From Pseudomonas sp. L5B5 (lineage in GTDB: Bacteria > Pseudomonadota > Gammaproteobacteria > Pseudomonadales > Pseudomonadaceae): DNA of 64,000 bases. Position 1 is the first letter of the stretch, and the number at the start of each line of letters is the position of its first letter. Made by a program: the position numbers and the translations under genes. This document shows positions 1-7,595 of this stretch, one piece after another. The stretch covers positions 3,658,001 through 3,722,000 of the forward strand of contig NZ_CP084742.1 of the NCBI RefSeq assembly GCF_020520285.1. The letters are read 5' to 3'. The notes under the pieces are model-generated. The model saw only the letters and a program-made list of their open reading frames with translations, ran no database searches and was not told the DNA's origin.

Positions 1-638
1 CCATCAGCCGGCTGTTCTGGCTGTTCATCCGTTTCATGGCCAGGAGCGGCGTGCTCACCTACGAGGTCCAGGGCAACGGGCAACTGGGGCGCCCGGGCCA
101 GATGATCATCGCCAACCATCCCTCGCTGATCGACGTGGTGTTCCTGATCGGCCTGGTGCGCGACGCCAACTGCGTGGTCAAGGACAGCCTGTGGAACAAC
201 CCGTTCACCCGCGGCCCGGTGCGCACGGCCCGGTACATCAGCAACGACGGCAGCCTGGAGATGCTCGACAGCGCCTCCCAGGCCTTGCAGGAAGGACAGA
301 CCCTGATCGTCTTTCCCGAGGGCACCCGCACCCACCCTGGCACCGCGCCCACCTTTCATCGGGGGGCCGCGGCGATCGCCCTGCGCGGTGCCAAGATCAT
401 CACTCCGGTAGTGATCCGGGTCAGCCCCAGCACCCTGACCAAGGCCGAGCCCTGGTACCGGATCCCGCAACGCCGTGTGCACTTCAGTTTTCACGTCGGT
501 GCCGATATAGACCCACAGACCTTTGCCGCCCAGGGCCCCGCACCCCAGGCGTCGCGCAAGCTCAATGAGCACTTGCACCACTATTTCATCAAGGAGCTCG
601 CCAGAGATGAGCGATACACACCCGGACCTGATGCTTGA
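1..638 (+). CDS. Lysophospholipid acyltransferase-like protein of the aryl polyene cluster (5' partial)
   Basis: The frame is open to the left edge, so the true start lies outside the window; the first internal Met is at base 36. The visible part carries the two PlsC/AGPAT signatures: NHPSLID, the HX4D catalytic motif, and FPEGTRT, the acyl-acceptor phosphate-binding motif. Such enzymes move an acyl chain from acyl-ACP or acyl-CoA to a glycerol-lipid acceptor at the inner membrane. In an aryl polyene cluster the likely role is attaching the polyene chain, or a fatty acid, to the lipid anchor; this is inferred from context. It overlaps the next gene by 32 bases, so the two are co-translated. 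Confidence 0.85.
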   Translation, partial: ISRLFWLFIRFMARSGVLTYEVQGNGQLGRPGQMIIANHPSLIDVVFLIGLVRDANCVVKDSLWNNPFTRGPVRTARYISNDGSLEMLDSASQALQEGQTLIVFPEGTRTHPGTAPTFHRGAAAIALRGAKIITPVVIRVSPSTLTKAEPWYRIPQRRVHFSFHVGADIDPQTFAAQGPAPQASRKLNEHLHHYFIKELARDERYTPGPDA

Positions 639-879
639 AATCAAACGGCTGATCATCGATGCCCTGGGCCTGGAAGACATCAGCGTCCAGGACATCGGCG
701 ACCAGCAGACACTGTTCGGCGAGGGCCTCGGCCTGGACTCGGTGGACGCCCTGGAACTGGGCCTGGCGATCCAGAAGAAGTACGGCATCAAGATCGACGC
801 CGACGCCAAGGACACCCGCAATCACTTCAGCAACGTGGCGAGCCTTGCGGCCTTCGTCACTGCGAAACAGGCAGCTTGA
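607..879 (+). CDS. Acyl carrier protein 1 of the aryl polyene cluster
   Basis: This 90-residue acidic protein has the carrier-protein signature GLDSVDALEL; Ser45 is the expected 4'-phosphopantetheine site. The ATG at 607 is chosen because it gives normal carrier-protein length and lies inside the end of the preceding acyltransferase gene; the longer open frame upstream is only its shadow. It would hold the growing polyene chain as a thioester for the cluster ketosynthases, ketoreductase and dehydratase. Aryl polyene clusters typically have two tandem carrier proteins, as here. Which one carries starter or extender cannot be told from sequence. Confidence 0.9.
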   Translation: MSDTHPDLMLEIKRLIIDALGLEDISVQDIGDQQTLFGEGLGLDSVDALELGLAIQKKYGIKIDADAKDTRNHFSNVASLAAFVTAKQAA

Positions 880-888
880 GAACCGACC

Positions 889-1143
889 ATGCAAACCCGT
901 GACGACATCTTCAACACCCTGCGCGATGCCCTGGTCGAGCTCTTCGAGCTGGAACCTGCCAGCATCAGCCTGGATTCCAACCTGTACCAGGACCTGGAAA
1001 TCGACAGCATTGACGCCGTCGACCTGATCGACCACATCAAGCGCCAGACCGGCAAGAAAATCGCTGCCGAGGAATTCAAGTCGGTGCGTACCGTCAACGA
1101 CGTGGTCGAGGCGGTCTACCGTCTGGTCCAGCCGAGCGCATGA
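889..1143 (+). CDS. Acyl carrier protein 2 of the aryl polyene cluster
   Basis: This 84-residue carrier protein has the signature DLEIDSIDAVDL; Ser40 is the predicted phosphopantetheine attachment residue. It starts 9 bases after the first carrier gene, and its stop codon overlaps the following ATG in an ATGA arrangement. Two different carriers in tandem let the loading and elongation steps use separate partners, which is known for the aryl polyene family. The sequence differs clearly from the first carrier, so this is not a recent duplication. Confidence 0.9.
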   Translation: MQTRDDIFNTLRDALVELFELEPASISLDSNLYQDLEIDSIDAVDLIDHIKRQTGKKIAAEEFKSVRTVNDVVEAVYRLVQPSA

Positions 1144-1685
1144 GTCGGCTGATCGGCCTGGGCCTGTTGCTGGCCGGCCTGCTTTATCCCTTCGCCGTGT
1201 ACTTCGGCATGGAGCACTTCGCGGCATGGCAATTCGGCCTGCTGCTGGGCGGCCTGTGGCTGGCCCGGGCCCTGACCGGTGAACGTCGTCCCGGCAGCCT
1301 GTGGATGGCTGGCGCGGCGATCGTCTTCTGCCTGTTGCTGGCCTGGTTCGACCACCCCGGGCTGTTGCGCTGGTATCCGGTGCTGATCAGCGCCTGCATG
1401 CTCGTGCTGTTCGGCCTGAGCCTCAGGTACGGCCCGCCGGTGGCAGAGCGCCTGGCCCGCTTGAGCGAGCCGGACCTGCCGGAAAAGGCCATACGCTACA
1501 CCCGCCAGGTGACCATCGCCTGGAGCCTGTTCTTCCTCTGCAACGGCCTGATGGCGGCGGCGCTGACGCTCTGGGCGCCGCTGGACTGGTGGATGCTGTA
1601 CAACGGCCTGATCGCCTATGGGCTGATGGGCCTGTTGTTTGCCATCGAATGGCTTTTACGACAACGGGTACGAGGCCGCAGATGA
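1140..1685 (+). CDS. COG4648-type inner membrane protein of the aryl polyene cluster
   Basis: This 181-residue protein is very hydrophobic, with about five to six likely membrane segments (near residues 3-20, 22-40, 55-70, 75-95, 125-150 and 155-172). No catalytic motif is visible. A protein of this kind regularly sits between the carrier proteins and the AMP ligase in aryl polyene clusters, and its role is not established to my knowledge. It overlaps both neighbours by four bases, so it is clearly part of the operon. It could help hold the synthase at the membrane or take part in lipid handling; neither is shown by the sequence. Confidence 0.75.
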   Translation: MSRLIGLGLLLAGLLYPFAVYFGMEHFAAWQFGLLLGGLWLARALTGERRPGSLWMAGAAIVFCLLLAWFDHPGLLRWYPVLISACMLVLFGLSLRYGPPVAERLARLSEPDLPEKAIRYTRQVTIAWSLFFLCNGLMAAALTLWAPLDWWMLYNGLIAYGLMGLLFAIEWLLRQRVRGRR

Positions 1686-3355
1686 ACTGGATTCCCCTTG
1701 AGCAGCTCTTGCTCGGGACACAACGGCCACGGTGGGTCAGTGCCCATCCCGCCATCGATCTTGAATCCCTGCAGGCACGGGCGCTGAGCCTGGCCGCAGC
1801 GCTCCGGGAGCGGGGCGTGGAGCGCGTGGCGATCCACCTGGACGATGCGGTGGAACTGGCGGTGGCCCTGCTCGGGGCCTGGCGGGCCGGGGCCAGCGTG
1901 CTGCTGCCCGCCGACCTGCAAGCCAAGACTCGCCAACGCTGGACAGCCGAAGTGGACCTCTGGCTGACCGACCAGGACCCTCCTTTGCCTGCGCCCACCG
2001 CCAGCCCCCTGGCAGCCGCCGCACTGGACCTGGACACCTGCCGGCTGAGCCTGTGCACCTCCGGCTCCAGCGGCGAACCCAAGCGCATCGACAAGCAGCT
2101 GCGCCAGTTGGCCAACGAGGTCCTGGCCCTGGAACAGCTCTGGGGCGATGACCTGGGCCAGGCCTGGATCATCGGCAGTGTTGCCACCCAGCACATCTAC
2201 GGCCTGCTGTTCCGGGTGCTCTGGCCCTTGTGCGCCGGGCGCCCTTTCCTGCGGCGCCAACTGGCCTTCCCCGAAGACCTGCAACGGGCCAGCCGCGAGT
2301 GCCCGACATTCGCCTGGGTCGCCAGCCCCGCGCTGCTCAAGCGCATGGGCGACAACCTCGACTGGCCGGCCCTGAGCCTGGTCCGGCGGGTATTTTCCTC
2401 CGGCGGCGCCTTGCCGAAGGAAGCTGCCGTCAGCCTGCACCAGCGCCTGGGGCAGTGGCCCACGGAGATCCTCGGCAGCTCGGAAACCGGCGGCATCGGC
2501 TGGCGCCAGGGCGCAACCCTGTGGCAGCCGTTCACCGAGGTGCAGTTGAGCCAGGACGCCGACGGCGCGCTGTTGATCGCCTCGCCCTATCTGCCGGCCG
2601 GGCACATCGAGCACAGCGCCGATGCCGCGCGGATCGCCGCCGATGGCCGTTTCGAGCTGCTCGGGCGCCTGGATCGCATCGTCAAGCTGGAAGAGAAACG
2701 CATCTCCCTGCCCATGCTGGAGCATGCCCTGGAGAGCCACGCCTGGGTCGCGGAAGCTCGCCTCGGGGTGATCGAGGAAAACCGCGCGTACCTGGGGGCG
2801 CTGCTGGTGCTCAGCGATTGCGGCCTGCATGCCTTGCGCAACCAGGGCCGGCGCAACCTGACCCAGGCCCTGCGTCAGCACCTGGCACAACACTGCGAAG
2901 CCCTGGCCCTGCCACGACGCTGGCGCCTGCTGCGCCAACTGCCTCTCAACGCCCAGGGCAAGCTGCCCCAGGCCGAGGTCCAGGCCCTGCTTCTGGCAGC
3001 ACGTCCACAGCACCCCGAAGTGCTGGAGCGAGTGCAGCACGAGGGCGAATGGCGCCTGCAACTGGCGATTCCCCCGGACCTGGCCTACTTCAGCGGCCAC
3101 TTTCCCCAGACCCCGGTCCTGCCGGGCGTGGTGCAAGTGGACTGGGCCCTGGCCCTGGGCCAGCAGCTGCTTGAACTACCGGGGCGTTTCGCCGGCATGG
3201 AAGTGCTGAAATTCCAGCAGCTGGTGCGCCCCGGCGACCGCATTCAGTTGAACCTGCGGTTCGACGCCCAGCGCCAGAAGCTGTACTTCGCCTACCTCAA
3301 CGACGGCGCCCCCTGTTCCAGCGGGCGTATCGTCCTGGAGGCGAGCTGTGGATAA
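1682..3355 (+). CDS. Acyl-AMP ligase fused to a C-terminal hot-dog dehydratase-like domain
   Basis: This 557-residue protein has two parts. Residues about 1-430 are an ANL-family adenylating enzyme: [16 protein letters not shown] near 123-138 is the phosphate-binding A3 motif, SSETGG near 270 is the A5 region, and [14 protein letters not shown] near 325-340 is the hinge (A8). Residues about 440-557 form a FabA/FabZ-like hot-dog domain with [11 protein letters not shown]. The first part should activate the arylacrylate starter for loading on a carrier protein. The second may dehydrate 3-hydroxyacyl-ACP. I recall separate genes for these two activities in E. coli-type clusters. Start ATG 1682 overlaps the preceding stop codon. 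Confidence 0.85.
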   Translation: MNWIPLEQLLLGTQRPRWVSAHPAIDLESLQARALSLAAALRERGVERVAIHLDDAVELAVALLGAWRAGASVLLPADLQAKTRQRWTAEVDLWLTDQDPPLPAPTASPLAAAALDLDTCRLSLCTSGSSGEPKRIDKQLRQLANEVLALEQLWGDDLGQAWIIGSVATQHIYGLLFRVLWPLCAGRPFLRRQLAFPEDLQRASRECPTFAWVASPALLKRMGDNLDWPALSLVRRVFSSGGALPKEAAVSLHQRLGQWPTEILGSSETGGIGWRQGATLWQPFTEVQLSQDADGALLIASPYLPAGHIEHSADAARIAADGRFELLGRLDRIVKLEEKRISLPMLEHALESHAWVAEARLGVIEENRAYLGALLVLSDCGLHALRNQGRRNLTQALRQHLAQHCEALALPRRWRLLRQLPLNAQGKLPQAEVQALLLAARPQHPEVLERVQHEGEWRLQLAIPPDLAYFSGHFPQTPVLPGVVQVDWALALGQQLLELPGRFAGMEVLKFQQLVRPGDRIQLNLRFDAQRQKLYFAYLNDGAPCSSGRIVLEASCG

Positions 3356-3730
3356 GTTATCCAGCGGCGCGCCTGTGCATAACCCTTGTGCGGTGATTCC
3401 GGTCTACAACCATGAAACCGCCGTGCCGGCAGTCCTTGAGGCACTCCTGCAACAGGGCCTGCCTTGTGTCCTGGTAGACGACGCAAGCAGCCCGCAGTGC
3501 GCCAGCGTGCTGCAACAACTGGCCGGTCGCGAGCAGGTGTTCCTGGTCCGTCTGGCGGTCAACCAGGGCAAGGGGGGCGCGGTCATGGCCGGGCTGCGCG
3601 AAGCCGCTCGCCTGGGTTTCAGCCATGCCCTGCAAGTGGACGCCGATGGCCAGCATGACCTGGCGGATGTGGATAACTTCATCCAGCGCTCACGCCTGGC
3701 GCCCCAGGCCCTGGTCTGCGGTTATCCACA
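3347..3730. promoter_or_regulatory. Cluster of four DnaA-box consensus matches inside a coding region
   Basis: Four 9-mers match TTATNCACA exactly: minus strand at 3347-3355, 3374-3382 (N=G) and 3668-3676, and plus strand at 3722-3730. A one-mismatch copy, CTATCCACA, is at 3977-3985, and TTATCCAGC is at 3357. The consensus is AT-rich, and by base composition less than one match is expected in the whole window; the only other one I found is at 19777-19785 in hemE. The matches are seen directly; DnaA binding is inference. Confidence 0.4.
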
Positions 3731-4109
3731 GTACGACGCCAGCGTGCCCAAGGGACGGCTGTACGCCCGCTACCTGACCCATGTCTGGGTATGGATCAAC
3801 AGCCTGTCGTTGCAGATCCCCGACTCCATGTGCGGCTTCCGGGTCTACCCATTGGCGCCCACCCTGGCCCTGATCGATTCGGTGGCCCTGGGCCGGCGCA
3901 TGGATTTCGATCCGGAAATCCTGGTGCGCCTGTCCTGGCGCAACCAGGCCATGCTCTGGCTGCCAACCCGGGTCCACTATCCACAGGATGGCCTGTCGCA
4001 CTTTCGCCTGTGGCACGACAACGCCCTGATTTCCACGATGCACGCCAAGCTGTTCTTCGGCATGCTGGCGCGCCTGCCACTGATTCTCTGGCGTCGGTGG
4101 CGAGCATGA
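3348..4109 (+). CDS. Family 2 glycosyltransferase of the aryl polyene cluster
   Basis: This 253-residue GT-A enzyme opens with VIPVYNHE, the usual GT2 start; LVDDASSP follows near residue 40 and the metal-binding QVDADGQHD motif near residue 97. It resembles dolichyl-phosphate mannose synthase-like enzymes. In the cluster it probably adds a sugar to the polyene or its lipid anchor (inferred). The start is a GTG overlapping the previous stop by 8 bases. Its coding DNA contains four exact DnaA-box matches, listed separately. Other aryl polyene clusters, as I recall, have this domain fused to the following acyltransferase; here they are separate, overlapping genes. Confidence 0.88.
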   Translation: MDKLSSGAPVHNPCAVIPVYNHETAVPAVLEALLQQGLPCVLVDDASSPQCASVLQQLAGREQVFLVRLAVNQGKGGAVMAGLREAARLGFSHALQVDADGQHDLADVDNFIQRSRLAPQALVCGYPQYDASVPKGRLYARYLTHVWVWINSLSLQIPDSMCGFRVYPLAPTLALIDSVALGRRMDFDPEILVRLSWRNQAMLWLPTRVHYPQDGLSHFRLWHDNALISTMHAKLFFGMLARLPLILWRRWRA

Positions 4110-5050
4110 ACCGGCCGCCTTCGAGCCGGCACTGGGCCGAGCACAGTGAACGCGGCAGCTTCTGGCTGATGAAGCTCACAGCCTTCGGCGTGCGGGTATT
4201 GGGTCGCCGGGCGCTGGGCCCGCTGCTGTACGCCATCGTCTTCTACTTCTTTGTGTTCGGTCGCAGCGCCCGCCGCAGTATCTGGCAGTACCAGGAGCGC
4301 CTGGCACGCTTTGCCGGACGCGACGACCTGCTGCCCAGCCAACGCCGGGTATTCGGCCAGTTCATGGCCTTCGCCGATGCCCTGCTGGACAAGCTCGACG
4401 TCTGGAACGGCAAGCTGCGCCTGGAACAGATCGAGATCGTCGACCCGGCGGGCCTGCGCCAGCAACTGCGCGGCGAACGCGGGCAACTGCTGGTGGGCGC
4501 GCACCTGGGCAACCTGGAGGTCTGCCGGGCCCTGGCCGAACTCGGCGAACAAGTGACCATGAACGTGCTGGTGCATACCCGGCATGCCGAACGCTTCAAC
4601 CGCCTGCTGGGCGAGGCCGGGGCCAGCAACCTGCGGCTGATCCAGGTCAGCGAGCTGGACCCGGCGATCATGTTGCAGCTGAGCCAGCGCCTGGAGCGCG
4701 GCGAATGGCTGGCGATCGCCGGTGACCGGGTGCCGCTGCACGGTGGACGCAACGTGCAGGTGGATTTCCTCGGTCACCCAGCGGCGTTTCCCCAGGGGCC
4801 ATGGCTCCTGGCCGGACTGCTCAAGTGCCCGGTCAACCTGTTGCTGTGCCTCAAGCAGCAGGGACGCTACCAGGTGATCCTCGAACCCTTCGCCGATGCC
4901 GTGCGCTGGACGCGCAGCGATCGCCAGCAGGTGATCGCGCAGTGGGCCGCCCGCTACGCCGAGCGCCTGGGCCAGTATTGCCAGCAGGCCCCGCACCAGT
5001 GGTTCAACTTCTACCCATTCTGGAAAACCGATGACGACCTCGACTCCTGA
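4106..5050 (+). CDS. LpxL/HtrB-family acyltransferase of the aryl polyene cluster
   Basis: This 314-residue protein has a membrane anchor near residues 30-50, the AHLGNLE motif (HX4E) typical of LpxL/LpxM-type acyltransferases, and GDRVP further on. Family members transfer an acyl chain from acyl-ACP onto a lipid at the inner-membrane face. Here it may build the lipid that anchors the polyene, or move the finished polyene chain. ATG 4106 overlaps the glycosyltransferase stop in an ATGA arrangement, suggesting translational coupling of two activities that act in sequence. The end overlaps the ammonia-lyase gene by 20 bases. Confidence 0.85.
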   Translation: MNRPPSSRHWAEHSERGSFWLMKLTAFGVRVLGRRALGPLLYAIVFYFFVFGRSARRSIWQYQERLARFAGRDDLLPSQRRVFGQFMAFADALLDKLDVWNGKLRLEQIEIVDPAGLRQQLRGERGQLLVGAHLGNLEVCRALAELGEQVTMNVLVHTRHAERFNRLLGEAGASNLRLIQVSELDPAIMLQLSQRLERGEWLAIAGDRVPLHGGRNVQVDFLGHPAAFPQGPWLLAGLLKCPVNLLLCLKQQGRYQVILEPFADAVRWTRSDRQQVIAQWAARYAERLGQYCQQAPHQWFNFYPFWKTDDDLDS

Positions 5051-6575
5051 GCCGGTAACCTTCGGCGAACACCCCTTGCGCATCGAAGACGTGCTGGCCC
5101 TGGCCAACCGCCAGCGGCCCGCGCAGCTGCAAGGCGACGCCGCCTGGCGCCAGCGGATTGCCAAGGGCGCGCAGTTCCTCGACTCCCTGCTGGACAAGGA
5201 GGGGGTGATCTACGGCGTAACCACCGGCTATGGCGACTCATGCGTGGTGGCCGTGCCGCTGGAGCATGTCGAGGCCCTGCCCCGTCACCTGTACACCTTC
5301 CACGGTTGCGGCCTGGGCCAGCTACTCGATGCCCAGGCCACCCGCGCGGTGCTGGCCGCCCGCTTGCAGTCGCTGTGCCATGGGGTCTCCGGGGTGCGCG
5401 TGGAACTGCTCGAGCGCCTGCAAGCCTTTCTCGACCTGGACATCCTGCCGCTGATCCCGCAGGAAGGCTCGGTGGGTGCCAGCGGTGACCTGACGCCCCT
5501 GTCCTACGTGGCCGCCACCCTGTCCGGCGAGCGCCAGGTGCTGTTTCGCGGCGAGCATCGCGAAGCCGCCGAGGTGCACCGTGAGCTGGGCTGGCAACCC
5601 CTGGTGCTGCGGCCCAAGGAAGCCCTGGCACTGATGAACGGCACCGCCGTGATGACCGGCCTGGCCTGCCTGGCGTTCGCCCGCGCCGACTACCTGCTGC
5701 GCCTGGCAACCCGCATCACCGCCTTGAACGTGGTGGCCCTGCAAGGCAATCCGGAACACTTCGATGAACGCCTGTTCGCCGCCAAACCCCATCCCGGGCA
5801 AATGCAGGTGGCCGCCTGGCTGCGCCAGGACCTGGCGATCGATGCGCCAGCCGCGCCCCTGCATCGCCTGCAGGACCGCTACTCCCTGCGCTGTGCACCC
5901 CATGTACTGGGCGTGCTGGGCGACAGCCTGGGCTGGCTGCGCTCGTTCATCGAGACCGAACTCAACAGTGCCAACGACAACCCGATCATCGATGCCGAGG
6001 ACGAGCGTGTGCTCCACGGCGGGCACTTCTATGGCGGGCATATCGCGTTCGCCATGGACAGCCTGAAGAACCTGGTGGCCAATGTCGCCGACCTGCTGGA
6101 CCGGCAACTGGCCTTGCTGGTGGACGTGCGCTACAACCACGGCCTGCCGAGCAACCTGTCCGGCGCCAGCGCCGAACGCGCCATGCTCAACCACGGCTTC
6201 AAGGCCGTGCAGATCGGCGCCAGCGCCTGGACCGCCGAAGCCTTGAAAAACACCCTGCCGGCCAGCGTGTTCTCACGCTCCACCGAGTGCCACAACCAGG
6301 ACAAGGTGAGCATGGGCACCATCGCCGCCCGCGACGCCATCCGCGTACTGGAACTCACCGAGCAAGTGGCAGCCGCCGCCCTCCTGGCCGCCAACCAGGG
6401 TGTCTGGCTGCGCAGCCGCGAAGCTGATGCCCGGCCATTGCCAGCAGCCCTGGATGCCATGCACCGGCAACTGGCCGAGGATTTTGCGCCGGTGATCGAG
6501 GACCGCGCCCTGGAAGGCGAACTGCGCCTGTGCCTGCAACGCATCGCCCAGCAACACTGGAGGCTGCATGCGTAG
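5031..6575 (+). CDS. Aromatic amino acid ammonia-lyase (HAL/PAL/TAL family)
   Basis: This 514-residue enzyme has the Ala150-Ser151-Gly152 triad in GSVGASGDLTPLS, which cyclises to the MIO cofactor, the catalytic Tyr61 in YGVTTGYG, and the conserved NSANDNP and SRSTECHNQDK stretches. In an aryl polyene cluster it should remove ammonia from an aromatic amino acid to give a cinnamate-type starter. The selectivity pair, aligned by eye to the bacterial tyrosine ammonia-lyase His-Leu position, is Phe90-His91. That is neither the usual Phe-Leu (Phe), His-Leu (Tyr) nor Ser-His (His) pair, so the substrate is uncertain. Start ATG 5031 lies within the preceding gene. Confidence 0.9.
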   Translation: MTTSTPEPVTFGEHPLRIEDVLALANRQRPAQLQGDAAWRQRIAKGAQFLDSLLDKEGVIYGVTTGYGDSCVVAVPLEHVEALPRHLYTFHGCGLGQLLDAQATRAVLAARLQSLCHGVSGVRVELLERLQAFLDLDILPLIPQEGSVGASGDLTPLSYVAATLSGERQVLFRGEHREAAEVHRELGWQPLVLRPKEALALMNGTAVMTGLACLAFARADYLLRLATRITALNVVALQGNPEHFDERLFAAKPHPGQMQVAAWLRQDLAIDAPAAPLHRLQDRYSLRCAPHVLGVLGDSLGWLRSFIETELNSANDNPIIDAEDERVLHGGHFYGGHIAFAMDSLKNLVANVADLLDRQLALLVDVRYNHGLPSNLSGASAERAMLNHGFKAVQIGASAWTAEALKNTLPASVFSRSTECHNQDKVSMGTIAARDAIRVLELTEQVAAAALLAANQGVWLRSREADARPLPAALDAMHRQLAEDFAPVIEDRALEGELRLCLQRIAQQHWRLHA

Positions 6576-6993
6576 CCGGGGAGTGATACATGCCGACAGC
6601 CAGATCCAGGTGCCATTCTTCGATGTCGATACCTTGCACGTCGTCTGGCACGGGCACTACGTCAAGTACCTGGAAATCGCCCGCTGCGCCCTGCTCGACA
6701 AGCTCGGGCACAACTACCTGCAGATGCGCGACTCCGGCTACGCCTGGCCGGTGATCGACCTGCAGCTGCGCTACGTGCGTGGCGCGGTGTTCGGCCAGAC
6801 CCTGAACGTGCGCGCCAGCCTGGTGGAGTGGGAGAACCGCCTGAAGATCAACTACCTGATCACCGACCTGGCCACCGGCGAACGCCTGACCCGCGCCAGT
6901 TCGGTGCAGGTGGCCGTGGACATCGCCAGCCGCGAAATGCAGCTGGCCTCGCCCAGTGTGTTCACCGATGCCGTGGAGCGCCTGCTGCCATGA
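6568..6993 (+). CDS. 4-hydroxybenzoyl-CoA thioesterase-like hot-dog protein
   Basis: This 141-residue protein has the 4HBT hot-dog signature near residues 16-33: an aspartate (FFDVDTLHVVWHGHY) followed by YLEIAR. Enzymes of this family cut acyl-CoA or acyl-ACP thioesters. In the cluster it could release the finished chain or clear misloaded carrier proteins; both are inferences. The ATG overlaps the ammonia-lyase end by 8 bases, and its stop overlaps the next ATG. Length is typical for the family. Confidence 0.87.
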   Translation: MRSRGVIHADSQIQVPFFDVDTLHVVWHGHYVKYLEIARCALLDKLGHNYLQMRDSGYAWPVIDLQLRYVRGAVFGQTLNVRASLVEWENRLKINYLITDLATGERLTRASSVQVAVDIASREMQLASPSVFTDAVERLLP

Positions 6994-7595
6994 CCTTCTG
7001 CAAACGCTTGCTGCTGACCTGCTTGTGGGGGCTGTGCCTGCCTGCCCTGGCCCAGGCCTTCGACCTGCAACAACTGAGCGACCAGCTGTCGCGGCCGGAG
7101 GTCATCCACGGCCGCTTCATCCAGGAAAAGCACCTGCGAGCCCTGCCCCAACCGCTGACCAGCAAGGGCCAGTTCGTCCTGGCCAAGCAGCACGGCCTGC
7201 TGTGGTTGCTGCAGGCGCCGCTGCGCCAGGACTACCGCATCACGCCCAAGGGCATTGCCCGGCGCGATGCCGAAGGCTGGCAGATGCTGCCAGGCAAGAG
7301 CGCCGGTGCCGAGCAGAACCGCCTGTTCCTGGCCGTGTTGCAAGGCGACAGTAGCGGCCTGCAGCGGGATTTCGAACTCAAGCTGCAAGGCAGCGCACAG
7401 GACTGGCACCTGCAACTGATCCCGCGTTCGTTGCTGCTGCAGCAGATTTTCACCCGGATCGACATCGACGGCGGCAACCTGGTGCAACGCATCCAGTTGC
7501 TGGAAGCCCAGGGCGACCGGACCGTGCTGATCCTGCAGGACGGCACCAGCGCCCAGCCCTTGAGCGACGCGGAGCAGCATGACTTTGCCGAGTGA
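6990..7595 (+). CDS. LolA-like outer membrane lipoprotein carrier of the aryl polyene cluster
   Basis: This 201-residue protein has a clear signal peptide, with a hydrophobic stretch at residues 5-20 ending in ALAQA. It is followed by a LolA-like body with GRFIQEKHL and then a strand-rich domain. Classical LolA ferries lipoproteins across the periplasm. Cluster-encoded homologues are found with aryl polyene MMPL exporters and are thought to carry the polyene lipid to the outer membrane. ATG 6990 overlaps the thioesterase stop (ATGA). The following exporter starts inside this gene at 7579, so the two are tightly coupled. Confidence 0.87.
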   Translation: MTFCKRLLLTCLWGLCLPALAQAFDLQQLSDQLSRPEVIHGRFIQEKHLRALPQPLTSKGQFVLAKQHGLLWLLQAPLRQDYRITPKGIARRDAEGWQMLPGKSAGAEQNRLFLAVLQGDSSGLQRDFELKLQGSAQDWHLQLIPRSLLLQQIFTRIDIDGGNLVQRIQLLEAQGDRTVLILQDGTSAQPLSDAEQHDFAE

